From positions 2,512,501 to 2,576,500 of the forward strand of contig NZ_CP045429.1 in assembly GCF_005886805.2 (NCBI RefSeq): a stretch of DNA of 64,000 nt. Reading direction: 5' to 3'. Made by a program: the position numbers and the translations under genes. Below are positions 1 through 8,735 of this stretch, one piece after another (position 1 is the stretch's first letter; each line of letters begins with the position of its first letter). This stretch comes from Pseudoalteromonas rubra. Lineage in GTDB: Bacteria > Pseudomonadota > Gammaproteobacteria > Enterobacterales > Alteromonadaceae. The notes under the pieces were generated by a model. That model was not told where the DNA came from, ran no database searches, and worked only from the letters and a program-made list of their open reading frames with translations.

Positions 1-1
1 A

Positions 2-247
2 AATCGTGCAATTAAGCTTTCCCCTGACAACAGTGAATATGCTTTCACGGCAGCGCTGGTTTACGCCTTGGCCAATGAACAAACATCTGCAATCGTTCAT
101 GCCAAAGCCGCATTAGAAGTGGGTTATGGCACAGTTTGGTTTAATTTACCCTGGTTTAGGTCTTTGTGCGGTAATCCAGGCTTTCTCGCATTATTGACAC
201 AAGAAAGCCCGCTATGCAGAACTAGCCCTCAACCTTCAGAAGTTTGA
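2..247 (+). CDS. C-terminal end of a TPR-type protein (partial)
   Basis: An open frame enters from the left edge and stops with TGA at 245-247, giving 81 residues. The segment around SEYAFTAALVYALAN followed by AIVHAKAALE has the alternating helix pattern of tetratricopeptide repeats. The tail resembles the C-terminal end of large bacterial serine/threonine kinases or winged-helix regulators that end in TPR arrays, but the kinase or DNA-binding part would lie outside the window, so function cannot be assigned. It converges with the next gene, with only 6 bases between the stops. Confidence 0.55.
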   Translation, partial: NRAIKLSPDNSEYAFTAALVYALANEQTSAIVHAKAALEVGYGTVWFNLPWFRSLCGNPGFLALLTQESPLCRTSPQPSEV

Positions 248-253
248 TGCTGT

Positions 254-784
254 TTAGGCTGGTTTATTTCTTCGTACACCTACTCTAGGGTCCTGAGAGT
301 AGAATATCTCGTTCAGCTGACCCGCTGAGTTATTTAATCTCACAGCAACGAAACGGAAGTCGATGGTTTCAAACATGTCACCCGGCAGAGCGGCATTACG
401 AAGCACATTATCAATCGTCAGAACCAGGGTTTTACCTGAGCTTTGAATTTCTGTCGTCAGATTATAATCCTGTGCATCTTGCTCACTGGACAGAGAAATA
501 CCGTTTTGCCAAAAGCGCCAATCTCCTGACGTGCACTCTTCCATCTCTACAATAAAAACAGCCTGCTGTTTGGAGATCAAGGCACGCCGAGCATTATCTG
601 AAATGCCAGGTATATCACCCAAATCAAACTCAACATTGAGTTGCGCATCCTCCGATACCAACTTATATTCTCCACACTCCTGATCGTAGTATTTCAAACC
701 CCACTGTTCACTCGTGCCCGTCGGGCTAAGTCGAAACAGAAAACTCTTGCTGTTAAGTTCTACACTCATAACTTTGTTTTGCAT
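254..784 (-). CDS. Hypothetical protein, possibly DP-EP family
   Basis: This 176-residue protein has no signal peptide or membrane segment and a mixed beta-rich sequence. The start at 784 is chosen because AAGGA lies 9 bases upstream; an ATG at 793 would directly abut that ribosome site. Near the end is YSQDPRVGV, recalling the small DP-EP family of unknown function, but this is from memory and weak. It may be a soluble cytoplasmic protein. It is convergent with the preceding partial gene and divergent from the next. Confidence 0.55.
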   Translation of the reverse strand: MQNKVMSVELNSKSFLFRLSPTGTSEQWGLKYYDQECGEYKLVSEDAQLNVEFDLGDIPGISDNARRALISKQQAVFIVEMEECTSGDWRFWQNGISLSSEQDAQDYNLTTEIQSSGKTLVLTIDNVLRNAALPGDMFETIDFRFVAVRLNNSAGQLNEIFYSQDPRVGVRRNKPA

Positions 785-993
785 CTTCGTCATTCCTTAT
801 CGGTTATTTCGCTGTTCAGCTTACTCCGTGTTTTAGAAAAACACCAATGAAATCCGCTAATTATTATTCCCTTTACCACAACAAAATATCTCCTGCTAGT
901 GCATGTAAGAAGGTGTAATACTGGTGTAATGGTGTGCGTGAGCAAATCTCTTCATAGTATTGTCCCAGATAGGTAAACTATTAAGTTATCATT

Positions 994-1752
994 ATGACTT
1001 TTGAATATAATTCTCGCCCAGCAGAGGCCGAAAACCGCAATACAACATGCGAAAAAGTGATGTATATCAGTGGTGTACAGGTAAGACCTGCTGGTCTGGA
1101 CGGGGCCAGGCTCGTCGCAGTCGGCGGTACCAACGCCTTTCAGGCACATCTGGATGCAACACGCGCAAACTACCCTAATACCCGCTTGCTGCTCAGCCTC
1201 TCACCTGATGATAACGGTTGGCGCTACCTTAGCCAGGACATTAATGGCTGCCAGGGGTTTTGTCAGAGTGTGGTCGATTTTTTGCAACACTATGATCTGG
1301 ATGGACTCAACCTGGATGCCGCCTCGTATTATGCTCAACTGGAAACACAAGCAATCAGTGGCAGCACGCATTATAAAAACCTGGTTACTATTTCATCTCA
1401 TGATTTCGACGCACTACTGTTAGGCCTAAAGTATCAGTTTGGTCAGGCTGCACGAATTTGCGGGCAATCCTATTTATTGACGCAAATTGCTAACAGTACT
1501 GCACCGCTATTAAACCATAGCTATGCTGGGGAACTGGCGTGCAATAGCGAGGTTATCGGAGAAATGCAAACCCCACTAACAAGTAAAGGCCGCACAGTTT
1601 GCCTGAGTGATAAAGAAGCTGCCACACTAAGAGGCGGTGGCAGCTCTGGCAGAATGAGTGGCGTTATCAAATACCATAAAAACACACTCAATCACATGCA
1701 AGAGCGAGATTATTTCAGATATAGCCGTTTTGTAAATTTGATAAATGACTAG
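994..1752 (+). CDS. GH18-like fold protein lacking the catalytic glutamate
   Basis: A 252-residue protein without an obvious signal peptide. Strand-like segments (KVMYISGVQV, RLVAVGG, TRLLLSLS) and the motif D103-G-L-N-L-D-A-A110 follow the order of a GH18 chitinase barrel, where the family signature is DGxDxDxE. The last position, the proton-donor glutamate, is alanine here, so hydrolysis is not expected; a binding role is possible. At 252 residues it is shorter than a full GH18 domain (over 300). No strong ribosome site precedes the ATG, so the start is uncertain. Confidence 0.5.
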   Translation: MTFEYNSRPAEAENRNTTCEKVMYISGVQVRPAGLDGARLVAVGGTNAFQAHLDATRANYPNTRLLLSLSPDDNGWRYLSQDINGCQGFCQSVVDFLQHYDLDGLNLDAASYYAQLETQAISGSTHYKNLVTISSHDFDALLLGLKYQFGQAARICGQSYLLTQIANSTAPLLNHSYAGELACNSEVIGEMQTPLTSKGRTVCLSDKEAATLRGGGSSGRMSGVIKYHKNTLNHMQERDYFRYSRFVNLIND

Positions 1753-1765
1753 ACCTTTGTATCAA

Positions 1766-2167
1766 TTAGCTTGATGCAGCCAAAGTAGTCAGAGCGCCCA
1801 AAGCAGCCTGCGCATGGCTGGTTTGTACAAAAATATGATCGTGATAAAACGCGGCAACTACATTGGCACTGATCCCTTGTTCGGTCAGACATCGCGCAAC
1901 GGCAGCTGTAAGGCCAACGGCTTCCAGACTGGAGTGAACAGTCAAAGTTATCTGGTGAAATGGACCTTCATACTCAAGGCCATACTGCTGTGCAGCCGCT
2001 TTTTCTACTATCAGTGTTAGCCCCTCTTGTTCCTGAAAGGTTGCAATGGGATTCAGTGGCACATACTCCTCAAGGCGGCCCGATACGGTACAAAAAACAT
2101 ATTCTGGCTCATGCAAAACAGGTTCCATGGTTTTAAGTAATGCTGTCAATTCAATAATACCTGCCAT
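1766..2167 (-). CDS. ACT domain-containing protein
   Basis: This 133-residue soluble protein matches the pattern of stand-alone double-ACT proteins (ACT_3/ACT_7 type): an N-terminal half with EPEYVFCTVSG and a C-terminal half with HSSLEAVGLTAAVARCL and GISANVVAAFYHDHIFV. The last is the typical ACT strand-helix-strand where amino acids bind. Such proteins are usually predicted amino-acid sensors. AAAGGA lies 9-10 bases before the ATG. It is convergent with the GH18-like gene, with 13 bases between stops. Confidence 0.8.
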   Translation of the reverse strand: MAGIIELTALLKTMEPVLHEPEYVFCTVSGRLEEYVPLNPIATFQEQEGLTLIVEKAAAQQYGLEYEGPFHQITLTVHSSLEAVGLTAAVARCLTEQGISANVVAAFYHDHIFVQTSHAQAALGALTTLAASS

Positions 2168-2522
2168 TCCAGTTGTTCCTTTTTCAGGTTATTTCACACC
2201 CTGCTACTCTAGCAAACTCAAATCACAGCGCCAAGCTCAATAAAATCTCTTAACCAATACAGAGCTGAGTGCAAAAGCATTAAATTAAACATATAAAACC
2301 CATCTTATTCAATTAAAATTAACCCACATGTAATGAGAAGTAACTAATACTTCGTAGTTTACCCCGATTGAATCCTGAATAAATTCCTTAACTTGTATTC
2401 ATCAACCACCTAAAAAACCTTGTTTGCAGCCATACAGCCGGGTAATAAGTCACTGAATAGGCAGACTTATTGCTTAAAAAGGAGTTTGGACAGACAAAGT
2501 TGTTATTGCTTTGGAGTCAACG
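2168..2522. other. Intergenic region upstream of the hybrid regulator
   Basis: About 350 bases separate the divergent ACT gene and the regulator. The stretch is AT-rich between about 2270 and 2400 and must hold both promoters. I see no further gene. A GGAG at 2513-2516 serves the ATG at 2523. Confidence 0.5.
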
Positions 2523-4031
2523 ATGAACGAGTTAAACCACCCAGCTACACGCCAGATGTCGCCTTTTGAACAGCATGCGCCACTCACAAAATCACTCACC
2601 CGTTATCTGAATAGCCGGCTGCCGCCGCACCTGCTAAAACAGGTGCAACTGGAAGTCAGCGACTTCAACAACCCGGCCAGAACACACATCTATTTCAATC
2701 AGGACAATCATTGCACAAAAGCCGAACAACATAGCTTTCCCATTGTTTATCAGCGTAAAAAGATTGGTGCCCTTAATCTGATCAAGAACCAGGATACACA
2801 GCCAAATCAAAACCAATTATCACTGATCACCAGTCAACTCGCCGTGTTAGTCAGGCGTAATTCTGTCCAGTCTCTGTCACATCATCACCTTGGGCATGCC
2901 ATTACCCTGATGGGGTATAGTGAGCCCATCATGGCATTGGAAAAAACCATCGAACGGATCGCTGAAAGCGGTTGCCCTGTATTTATCCAGGCAGAGCCAG
3001 GTAGCGAAGTGCTTGACGTAGCTTGCAAGTTGCATTTTAACGGCCCATCCAGTGCACATGCTTTCTATGAAATCGATTGTGCGAGCCTGAATGACGCTCA
3101 ATTTTCTGAAAAGCTTCACTTTATTGCTGGTCGCTTCAAGCGTGGTTGTGTATTTCTTAATAATCTGGAAAGCCTCAGTCAAAGCCAACAGGGTCTGTTA
3201 TGTGATATGCTCACAACCCGCAGCAACCATATCGGTACTGAGTCGACAGTTAACCTGCAACAAATCAGGTTAATTACGGCCAGCAGCGAAAATATAGAAA
3301 AACGCATTACACAAGGTCGGTTTTCCGGCTCTCTGTGGCAAAAAATAAACTTCTTCTCAATCACCCTGCCACCCCTGCGCGAACGTCATGAAGATATATT
3401 GCCGCTGGTGGATGTGTTTACAAAACGGCATCGACTGTACCGGGAACAAAGATTTAGCGAAGCCGCTCGGCAAATTTTTTGCAATTACCATTGGCCCAAC
3501 AACACACAAGAACTTGAAAAAACGGTACTTCGCTTACTGACCTGCACACAACGTCCTGAGATAGATGTCTGTCATATTAAAGAATTATGTCCGCAGCTGG
3601 TAACTGATAACCAGTATTCAAACGAGCACATAACAACACGCTGTATTCAGGCCTTACTGGATCAGGAGTTAAGTGTGTTTGCCAAGTTTCATCCTAGCAT
3701 GCAAAAAGCGCTCAGCTACATCAGTACACACTGGCAACACGACCTTTCGCTTGGCACGCTGGCGGCCAACGCATTTGTCAGCCCTTCTCACCTGTCCTAC
3801 TTATTTAAACGCACACTCGGCAAAAGCTTTAAACAAATTCTCGCTGAGCTAAGAATACGACATGCCTGCCGTATGCTCGAAAAAAACCCCAACATGAGGA
3901 TCACTGATCTCTGCATGGATGTCGGGTTTGGCGATCTCAGTCACTTTGAAAAGATCTTTCGTCGTTATACCCAGGTGCCTCCTCGCGAATATAAAAAGCG
4001 CTTACAACAGGCGGTCCGTTGTCACCCCTGA
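2523..4031 (+). CDS. Hybrid regulator: degenerate sigma54-activator AAA+ domain plus AraC DNA-binding domain
   Basis: A 502-residue protein. Residues of roughly 125-340 follow the NtrC-type AAA+ domain, including the well-kept LPPLRERHEDILPLV segment. The Walker A position reads AEPGSEVLD instead of GxxGxGKE, the GAFTGA sigma54 contact loop is absent, and the Walker B site reads FLNNLE instead of FLDE. The C-terminal 100 residues are an AraC/XylS double helix-turn-helix (SYISTHWQHDLSLGTLA, then DVGFGDLSHFEKIFRR) where NtrC proteins carry Fis. It therefore probably acts with sigma70 without ATP hydrolysis. ATG 2523 is chosen over TTG 2511 because GGAG precedes it. The porin/transport genes downstream are the likely targets. 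Confidence 0.85.
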   Translation: MNELNHPATRQMSPFEQHAPLTKSLTRYLNSRLPPHLLKQVQLEVSDFNNPARTHIYFNQDNHCTKAEQHSFPIVYQRKKIGALNLIKNQDTQPNQNQLSLITSQLAVLVRRNSVQSLSHHHLGHAITLMGYSEPIMALEKTIERIAESGCPVFIQAEPGSEVLDVACKLHFNGPSSAHAFYEIDCASLNDAQFSEKLHFIAGRFKRGCVFLNNLESLSQSQQGLLCDMLTTRSNHIGTESTVNLQQIRLITASSENIEKRITQGRFSGSLWQKINFFSITLPPLRERHEDILPLVDVFTKRHRLYREQRFSEAARQIFCNYHWPNNTQELEKTVLRLLTCTQRPEIDVCHIKELCPQLVTDNQYSNEHITTRCIQALLDQELSVFAKFHPSMQKALSYISTHWQHDLSLGTLAANAFVSPSHLSYLFKRTLGKSFKQILAELRIRHACRMLEKNPNMRITDLCMDVGFGDLSHFEKIFRRYTQVPPREYKKRLQQAVRCHP

Positions 4032-4070
4032 TAGCAATACAAATTACTCACAATACGTCATATAAATATC

Positions 4071-4120
4071 CCCGGGTCGTCACAGAAATAGACCTTTTCC
4101 GACTTCTTTGACCACCCGGG
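4071..4120. promoter_or_regulatory. Imperfect 12-bp inverted repeat between regulator and porin
   Basis: CCCGGGTCGTCA at 4071-4082 and TGACCACCCGGG at 4109-4120 are inverted copies with one mismatch, 26 bases apart. The arms could form a terminator stem for the regulator or an operator for the porin operon. The core CCGGGTCGT recurs in the hairpin closing this operon at 7592. Confidence 0.4.
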
Positions 4121-4269
4121 CAACCACCACAGACATGGCTTGGTTAAACCTCTCTATGTACCGCAAAACACATTGCCGCGTTTTACCCGATTACTTCAGC
4201 GCTTCCCCTCAGCACCCTATTCACTCCAAAGCTAAGCTCCTGTTAATTATGTAAAAGAAGGAAAAAATC

Positions 4270-5403
4270 GTGAAAAAGCCATTTCTGTTTGCACTGAGCT
4301 CAGTGCTTATCAGTACAAGCGCAAACGCAGCCCCCCCGCAACTTAGCCTGTCAGGCTACATAAAAGTCGATGCACTCTACCAGCTGTCAGGACACAGTGG
4401 TGATCGAACAGATTATGCGACCTTAGGACAAGGGGAGCCAACCAACACAACCCGGATTCATGCCAGAGAGTCACGAGTCAGAGCAAGCTGGCAAAGTGAC
4501 CAGCACTCCAGCCTGACAGCTGTACTGGAGCTAGACTTTTTTGCTGAGGGCTCATCTCCCAGCTCAGGCAGTGAGAAAATTGCTAATGGGGCCACACCGC
4601 GCCTCAGGCTCGCTTATATAGATACCGGGCACTGGCAAGTTGGTCAAAACTGGTCGAACTTTGTCGATGCCACGAGTTTTCCCGAGACGCTCGACTTTGC
4701 CAACGAAGCAGGCCAGTCCATGCTGCGTCAGAGTCAGATCCGATACACTTACAGACACGCCAACTGGCAGTTAAGTGTGGCCGCAGAAAATCCACAAACT
4801 GATTACGTCAGTACTGAACCCTCAGCACAATCCGATTACAACAGTGTCGATCCCTTGTTTGATATGAGCGCCCGGGCACGCCTGACACTCAGTTCAGGGC
4901 ATGTTTCTTTGCAGTCGGTTTACCGTCAACTGAAACTCGATAACACCACTCAGTCAAACCAATCAGAAACTGAACATGCGTTTGGTGTTGGCTTATCAAC
5001 TAAGCTTACTCTTGGTTCAAATACAACGCTGAAAGGCTATTTAGGGTATGGCAGAGGACTAGGACGCTATACACAGGAAGCCAACAATTACGCCGCTTAC
5101 CTGACACCTACCGGACTCAATTTACTCAACAGCGGTGGAGGCTATCTAGCCTATCAATATCGCTTTGATGAGCGTTGGCGTAGTAACCTAAGTCTGGGTA
5201 CAGTGCATATCTCGCACCCCAAATCGATTACCTCTGATAGCCCTCTGTCTTATAAATTTACCTCACTGCACTTCAACACAATCCATCAGCTTTCCACGGC
5301 AATGTACATCGGGCTCGAGTACGCACTGGTTCGTCGAGTGTTAACCAATCAGCAAACACATTGGTTGCGCCGTATTCAGCTATCAACCAAATATCGCTTT
5401 TAA
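4270..5403 (+). CDS. DcaP-like trimeric outer membrane porin
   Basis: A 377-residue exported protein with a signal peptide ending near residue 20 (SANA). The rest is a beta-barrel pattern: alternating polar/hydrophobic strands, many Tyr/Trp/Arg, and a final strand ending in Phe (STKYRF). The start LSGYIKVDALY and the RESRVRASW segment fit DcaP-like porins, which pass small organic acids. The start is GTG with GAAGG about 8 bases upstream. It is followed after 10 bases by a solute-binding protein gene, so it is probably the outer membrane gate of the same uptake route. Confidence 0.8.
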   Translation: MKKPFLFALSSVLISTSANAAPPQLSLSGYIKVDALYQLSGHSGDRTDYATLGQGEPTNTTRIHARESRVRASWQSDQHSSLTAVLELDFFAEGSSPSSGSEKIANGATPRLRLAYIDTGHWQVGQNWSNFVDATSFPETLDFANEAGQSMLRQSQIRYTYRHANWQLSVAAENPQTDYVSTEPSAQSDYNSVDPLFDMSARARLTLSSGHVSLQSVYRQLKLDNTTQSNQSETEHAFGVGLSTKLTLGSNTTLKGYLGYGRGLGRYTQEANNYAAYLTPTGLNLLNSGGGYLAYQYRFDERWRSNLSLGTVHISHPKSITSDSPLSYKFTSLHFNTIHQLSTAMYIGLEYALVRRVLTNQQTHWLRRIQLSTKYRF

Positions 5404-5413
5404 GGACACGCCC

Positions 5414-6271
5414 ATGAAATCTAACCCTTTTTTTCTACTCTGTCTGCTATGTTGTTTGTATACCCCCAGTACCTTCGCAACTCAGACGCAAGCCGACTCG
5501 CCAAGCCTGGAGCAGGCACCTGCACTGGCCAAAATACTCAGTCGAGGCACATTGCGTGTTGCAATGTATCACAAAGACACGCCCCCGTTTTACTACCATG
5601 ATACCCAAGGCAAGCTGACCGGTGTTGACGTAGAGCTGATCAGAGGCTTTGCCGATAAGCTGGGCGTTTCGCTGAGCTTTGACCGCAGTGCGAAAACCCT
5701 GAACCAGGCAATTGATATGGTTGCCGAGGACAAAGCTGATCTGGCCATCTGTAAACTCAGTATCACCTTTGAAAGAGCCAGCCGGGTACTGTTCACCCGC
5801 CCCTATATTCGATTGCGTAAAGGCCTGTTGGTTAATCGTATTTTGCTTCAGCAACAACTCAACAACCGCAGCAAAATTGAAACTATCCAGACACTACAGG
5901 GCAAATTGGCGGTAATTGGCAATTCTTCCTACGTCGGCTATGCCCGGCAAAGATTCAGCCAGATGACGATAGTGCCCTATCCCACCTGGCAGGACGCCAT
6001 CCAGGCTCTCAAAGCACAACAGGTGATTGCGGCTTTTCGCGATGAAGCTGAGGTAAAAAAAGTCATAGTCGACAATAAAAACAATGCTATGTCATTGCTC
6101 ACCGTGGTGCTGGAAAAAGACTATGACCCGAAAGGCATTGCTTTAGCGCCTAATGCGCACTTCTTAAGAGCACTGCTTGAATCCTATCTCGATAACCTCT
6201 CACTGGATCTGAATGCCGACAAAGTGTTGTTTGACTACGACGACGTCATCAATCAGATCCATCGCTATTAA
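5414..6271 (+). CDS. Periplasmic solute-binding protein, family 3 (SBP_bac_3)
   Basis: A 285-residue protein with a signal peptide (to about residue 22) and a family 3 binding fold: RGTLRVAMYHKDTPPFYY, then GKLTGVDVELIRGFADKLG and the DLAICKLSITFERA segment, where the conserved Arg binds the amino-acid carboxylate. These normally feed amino acids to ABC importers, or act as sensors. No ABC permease or ATPase is nearby; instead an SDF symporter follows 10 bases later. It may concentrate substrate for that symporter, or sense substrate, both inferred from context. Confidence 0.85.
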   Translation: MKSNPFFLLCLLCCLYTPSTFATQTQADSPSLEQAPALAKILSRGTLRVAMYHKDTPPFYYHDTQGKLTGVDVELIRGFADKLGVSLSFDRSAKTLNQAIDMVAEDKADLAICKLSITFERASRVLFTRPYIRLRKGLLVNRILLQQQLNNRSKIETIQTLQGKLAVIGNSSYVGYARQRFSQMTIVPYPTWQDAIQALKAQQVIAAFRDEAEVKKVIVDNKNNAMSLLTVVLEKDYDPKGIALAPNAHFLRALLESYLDNLSLDLNADKVLFDYDDVINQIHRY

Positions 6272-6281
6272 CGGAGTAATC

Positions 6282-7583
6282 ATGAATAAGTTTGTATTTT
6301 ACCTGCACCATCTAAAAAGCAACTGGGCCATTTTTATTGGCGCCGGAGCCGGTATCCATATCGGCCTGAATGAACCCCAATTGATTAAAGTCGTATCACC
6401 GCTCGGACAGTTTTATCTCGATATGCTAACTATGTGTGTGCTGCCAATCCTGCTCACAGCGATTGCTCTGAGTATTGGCCGCTTGCTGAATCAACCAGAC
6501 AGTCAGCGCTTTGTCAGTCGCCTGAGCTGGGTGTTTCTGGGCGGGATTTTTGCAGCCAGTGCAACCGGCACTTTATTTGGCCTGATGTTCAATCCCGGCA
6601 GCCACCTGGATACCGCCTCACTGGATGCAATAGGTAACGTGATCCAGGACCTATCTGCGGTCGATTTGGCGGTGGATCTGAATGAAACTTATCAACCTCC
6701 CAAAGAAAGCTCGCTTCTTCAGGCTTTCTTTTTTACCCTTGTCCCCTCCAATATTTTTTCCGCGCTGGCCAATGGCTATACCATTAAGGTACTGTTTTTC
6801 GCCATTTTATTCGGATTTGCCATTGGCACCATCAAACATACTGTAGCAGAACACATCTGTACCTCTTTTGAAGCGATTTACTCGGCTTTTAGCAAACTCG
6901 TCCAGTGGCTAATGTATGTGTTTCCATTTGGTTTGTGCGGCCTGCTTGCCTCAACGCTATCGCAAATCGGCTCTGACGCCATTCTGGCCATGATCAAGTT
7001 TATTCCCGTCGTGATTCTAACTTTTGTCGGCTGGTTTGTACTAATGTGTTTGGTTCTTTGGCATCGTACGGGGACCTTTTGGTATTCTCTTAGTGCACTC
7101 AAAGAACCCATTACAGTGTCACTGGGTACAGCGAATTCAATGGCGAGCCTGCCAGCAGCGCTTAATGCACTAACCGATAAATTTGGTTATCAAAAGCAAA
7201 AGGTCGATTTACTGGTGCCCCTTACTTTCAACCTGTGTCGAATTGGCCCAACGCTTTATTTTGCGCTGGCAACCGTGTTTGTCGTACAAATATATAATCT
7301 CGATATAGATCTGCTTACAGTGATGGTGATCATTATTGGGTCCGTTCTGGCGGGTACTGCTACCGCAGGTTCCTCAGGTGTATCTATGCTTACCATGCTG
7401 ACTTTGGTCTCTGGTCCGCTTGGGCTTCCCTTGGATGCCGTTTTAGTATTATTCGTGGTGATAGATCCGATTGTTGCGCCGTTTCGGGTGCTGGCCATAG
7501 TGCACAGCTCGTGCGCCATTATCTCAGTAGTGCTACCTAAACCCAACCCAGACGAAAAGCGCCTCACACAACAACACTCCTAA
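6282..7583 (+). CDS. Dicarboxylate/amino acid:cation symporter (SDF family)
   Basis: This 433-residue inner membrane protein has about eight hydrophobic segments plus re-entrant loops of the glutamate transporter fold. Family features are TMCVLPILLTAIALS in the middle of the first half, the serine-rich SLGTANSMASLPAAL loop (hairpin 1), NLCRIGPTLYFA in TM7 and GTATAGSSGVSML in hairpin 2. The start at 6282 has CGGAG upstream and lies 10 bases after the preceding stop. With the porin and binding protein it forms one operon, likely for an amino acid or C4-dicarboxylate. Confidence 0.9.
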   Translation: MNKFVFYLHHLKSNWAIFIGAGAGIHIGLNEPQLIKVVSPLGQFYLDMLTMCVLPILLTAIALSIGRLLNQPDSQRFVSRLSWVFLGGIFAASATGTLFGLMFNPGSHLDTASLDAIGNVIQDLSAVDLAVDLNETYQPPKESSLLQAFFFTLVPSNIFSALANGYTIKVLFFAILFGFAIGTIKHTVAEHICTSFEAIYSAFSKLVQWLMYVFPFGLCGLLASTLSQIGSDAILAMIKFIPVVILTFVGWFVLMCLVLWHRTGTFWYSLSALKEPITVSLGTANSMASLPAALNALTDKFGYQKQKVDLLVPLTFNLCRIGPTLYFALATVFVVQIYNLDIDLLTVMVIIIGSVLAGTATAGSSGVSMLTMLTLVSGPLGLPLDAVLVLFVVIDPIVAPFRVLAIVHSSCAIISVVLPKPNPDEKRLTQQHS

Positions 7584-7591
7584 CAAATCAT

Positions 7592-7615
7592 CCGGGTCGT
7601 CAAGTCACGACCCGG
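7592..7615. terminator. Hairpin between convergent transport operon and unknown gene
   Basis: CCGGGTCGT and ACGACCCGG form a perfect 9-bp stem around a 6-base loop, between the symporter stop (7583) and the convergent gene end at 7633. There is no clear T tract, so it may act as a shared transcript end on both strands. Confidence 0.55.
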
Positions 7616-7632
7616 TGATACCTTAAGCAGAA

Positions 7633-8631
7633 TTAATAAGACACAAAAGCAGAGCCCAGACATTGCCTGGTATCAAACTGATTAAAGCCACGGTGGTGCA
7701 ATTGCCGTGATAGCCAGTTGCAATGGTAAGTAGCGGCAAGATTAAATTTATACCAGTTAGACTCTCTAAATTGGCTCAATGCCAGAATGCGCCCCGCTTT
7801 GGTGATCTGGCCATATCGCCGCGCCTGCTCCAAAAAAGCCGTTTCCCGTGATGCTGTATTACCTTTATCAGCCAGTTCAGGCATTTTGTATTCACTGAGT
7901 AATGCCGTCCACAAGCGCTCCCGGCTTACGCTGTTCGGTGTTTTGATCATTTGCGGATACAAAGCACACAACCTGCGGTAGATAGCCTGAACACGCGCAT
8001 TTCTGCACATTTGCCAGTCGTTGCCAAACAGTTTCAGGGGTTTATTGTGTTGCCAGCAATCCAGCGCATAACAGGTCGCAAGCCAGCTCTGACAAAGCGC
8101 CGGCCAGTGCGCTAAAGGCCAGGTACTCTGATAAACGTAGAGGCGACAACCAAACAAAGCTTCAGACATCCGCTGTACTTCATTGTGATAGCGAGACTTA
8201 AAAATCACGTCGTTGAGCATCCTCCGGGAGAACCGGCTGTCCGGCTGACACATCAAAAAGGCGGGTAGCTTGTTTAACTGAGGTTTAATCATTGTTTCAG
8301 CCAACCGCCTAGAGGGGGAAGTTGACAAACCAGCTTCGTCTAATAGCAGTGCTGGTTCACCCATTCGTTGCTCATACTCACCAAAAGCCGGTAAGTGAGA
8401 AAAAGCCAGTTTACAGTGAGCTGGGCCAAAACTATCGATATTATTATCCGCACACCCCGTTTGGATCGGCGTAAGGTACGTTGAGTCGCAATGCCAGTTT
8501 AGGGTCTTTTGCGGTACCCGCTGCAACACACCCTGCCCAGCATATTTCGCCAACAGACGTGCGCGTTTGGGTTCAAAGTTAAGAGCAAGCCCTGCCAGGT
8601 AGGTGCCATAAAAATGGAACAAGGAAGTCAT
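7633..8631 (-). CDS. Hypothetical protein, 332 residues
   Basis: I do not recognise this family. The sequence is soluble, rich in Trp, Tyr and Cys, and contains no evident signal peptide or P-loop. ATG 8631 is preferred over the upstream GTG 8700 because GGAG lies 5 bases before it. The preceding gene (220 residues, also unknown) ends 105 bases upstream on the same strand, so the two may be co-transcribed. Confidence 0.5.
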   Translation of the reverse strand: MTSLFHFYGTYLAGLALNFEPKRARLLAKYAGQGVLQRVPQKTLNWHCDSTYLTPIQTGCADNNIDSFGPAHCKLAFSHLPAFGEYEQRMGEPALLLDEAGLSTSPSRRLAETMIKPQLNKLPAFLMCQPDSRFSRRMLNDVIFKSRYHNEVQRMSEALFGCRLYVYQSTWPLAHWPALCQSWLATCYALDCWQHNKPLKLFGNDWQMCRNARVQAIYRRLCALYPQMIKTPNSVSRERLWTALLSEYKMPELADKGNTASRETAFLEQARRYGQITKAGRILALSQFRESNWYKFNLAATYHCNWLSRQLHHRGFNQFDTRQCLGSAFVSY

Positions 8632-8735
8632 AAAGGCTCCGGAAAAATAAATTGCGTAATACGTTGAACCAAGTAACTCTTTGCTCTCCTGGTTCAACAC
8701 ATGGCGGCGCTGAGTAAGCCCGTGAGAGACGTGTG

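Noticed and set aside
5447..5857. Minus-strand open frame of 136 codons
   Set aside because: It lies antisense to the solute-binding protein gene, whose frame has clear family motifs.
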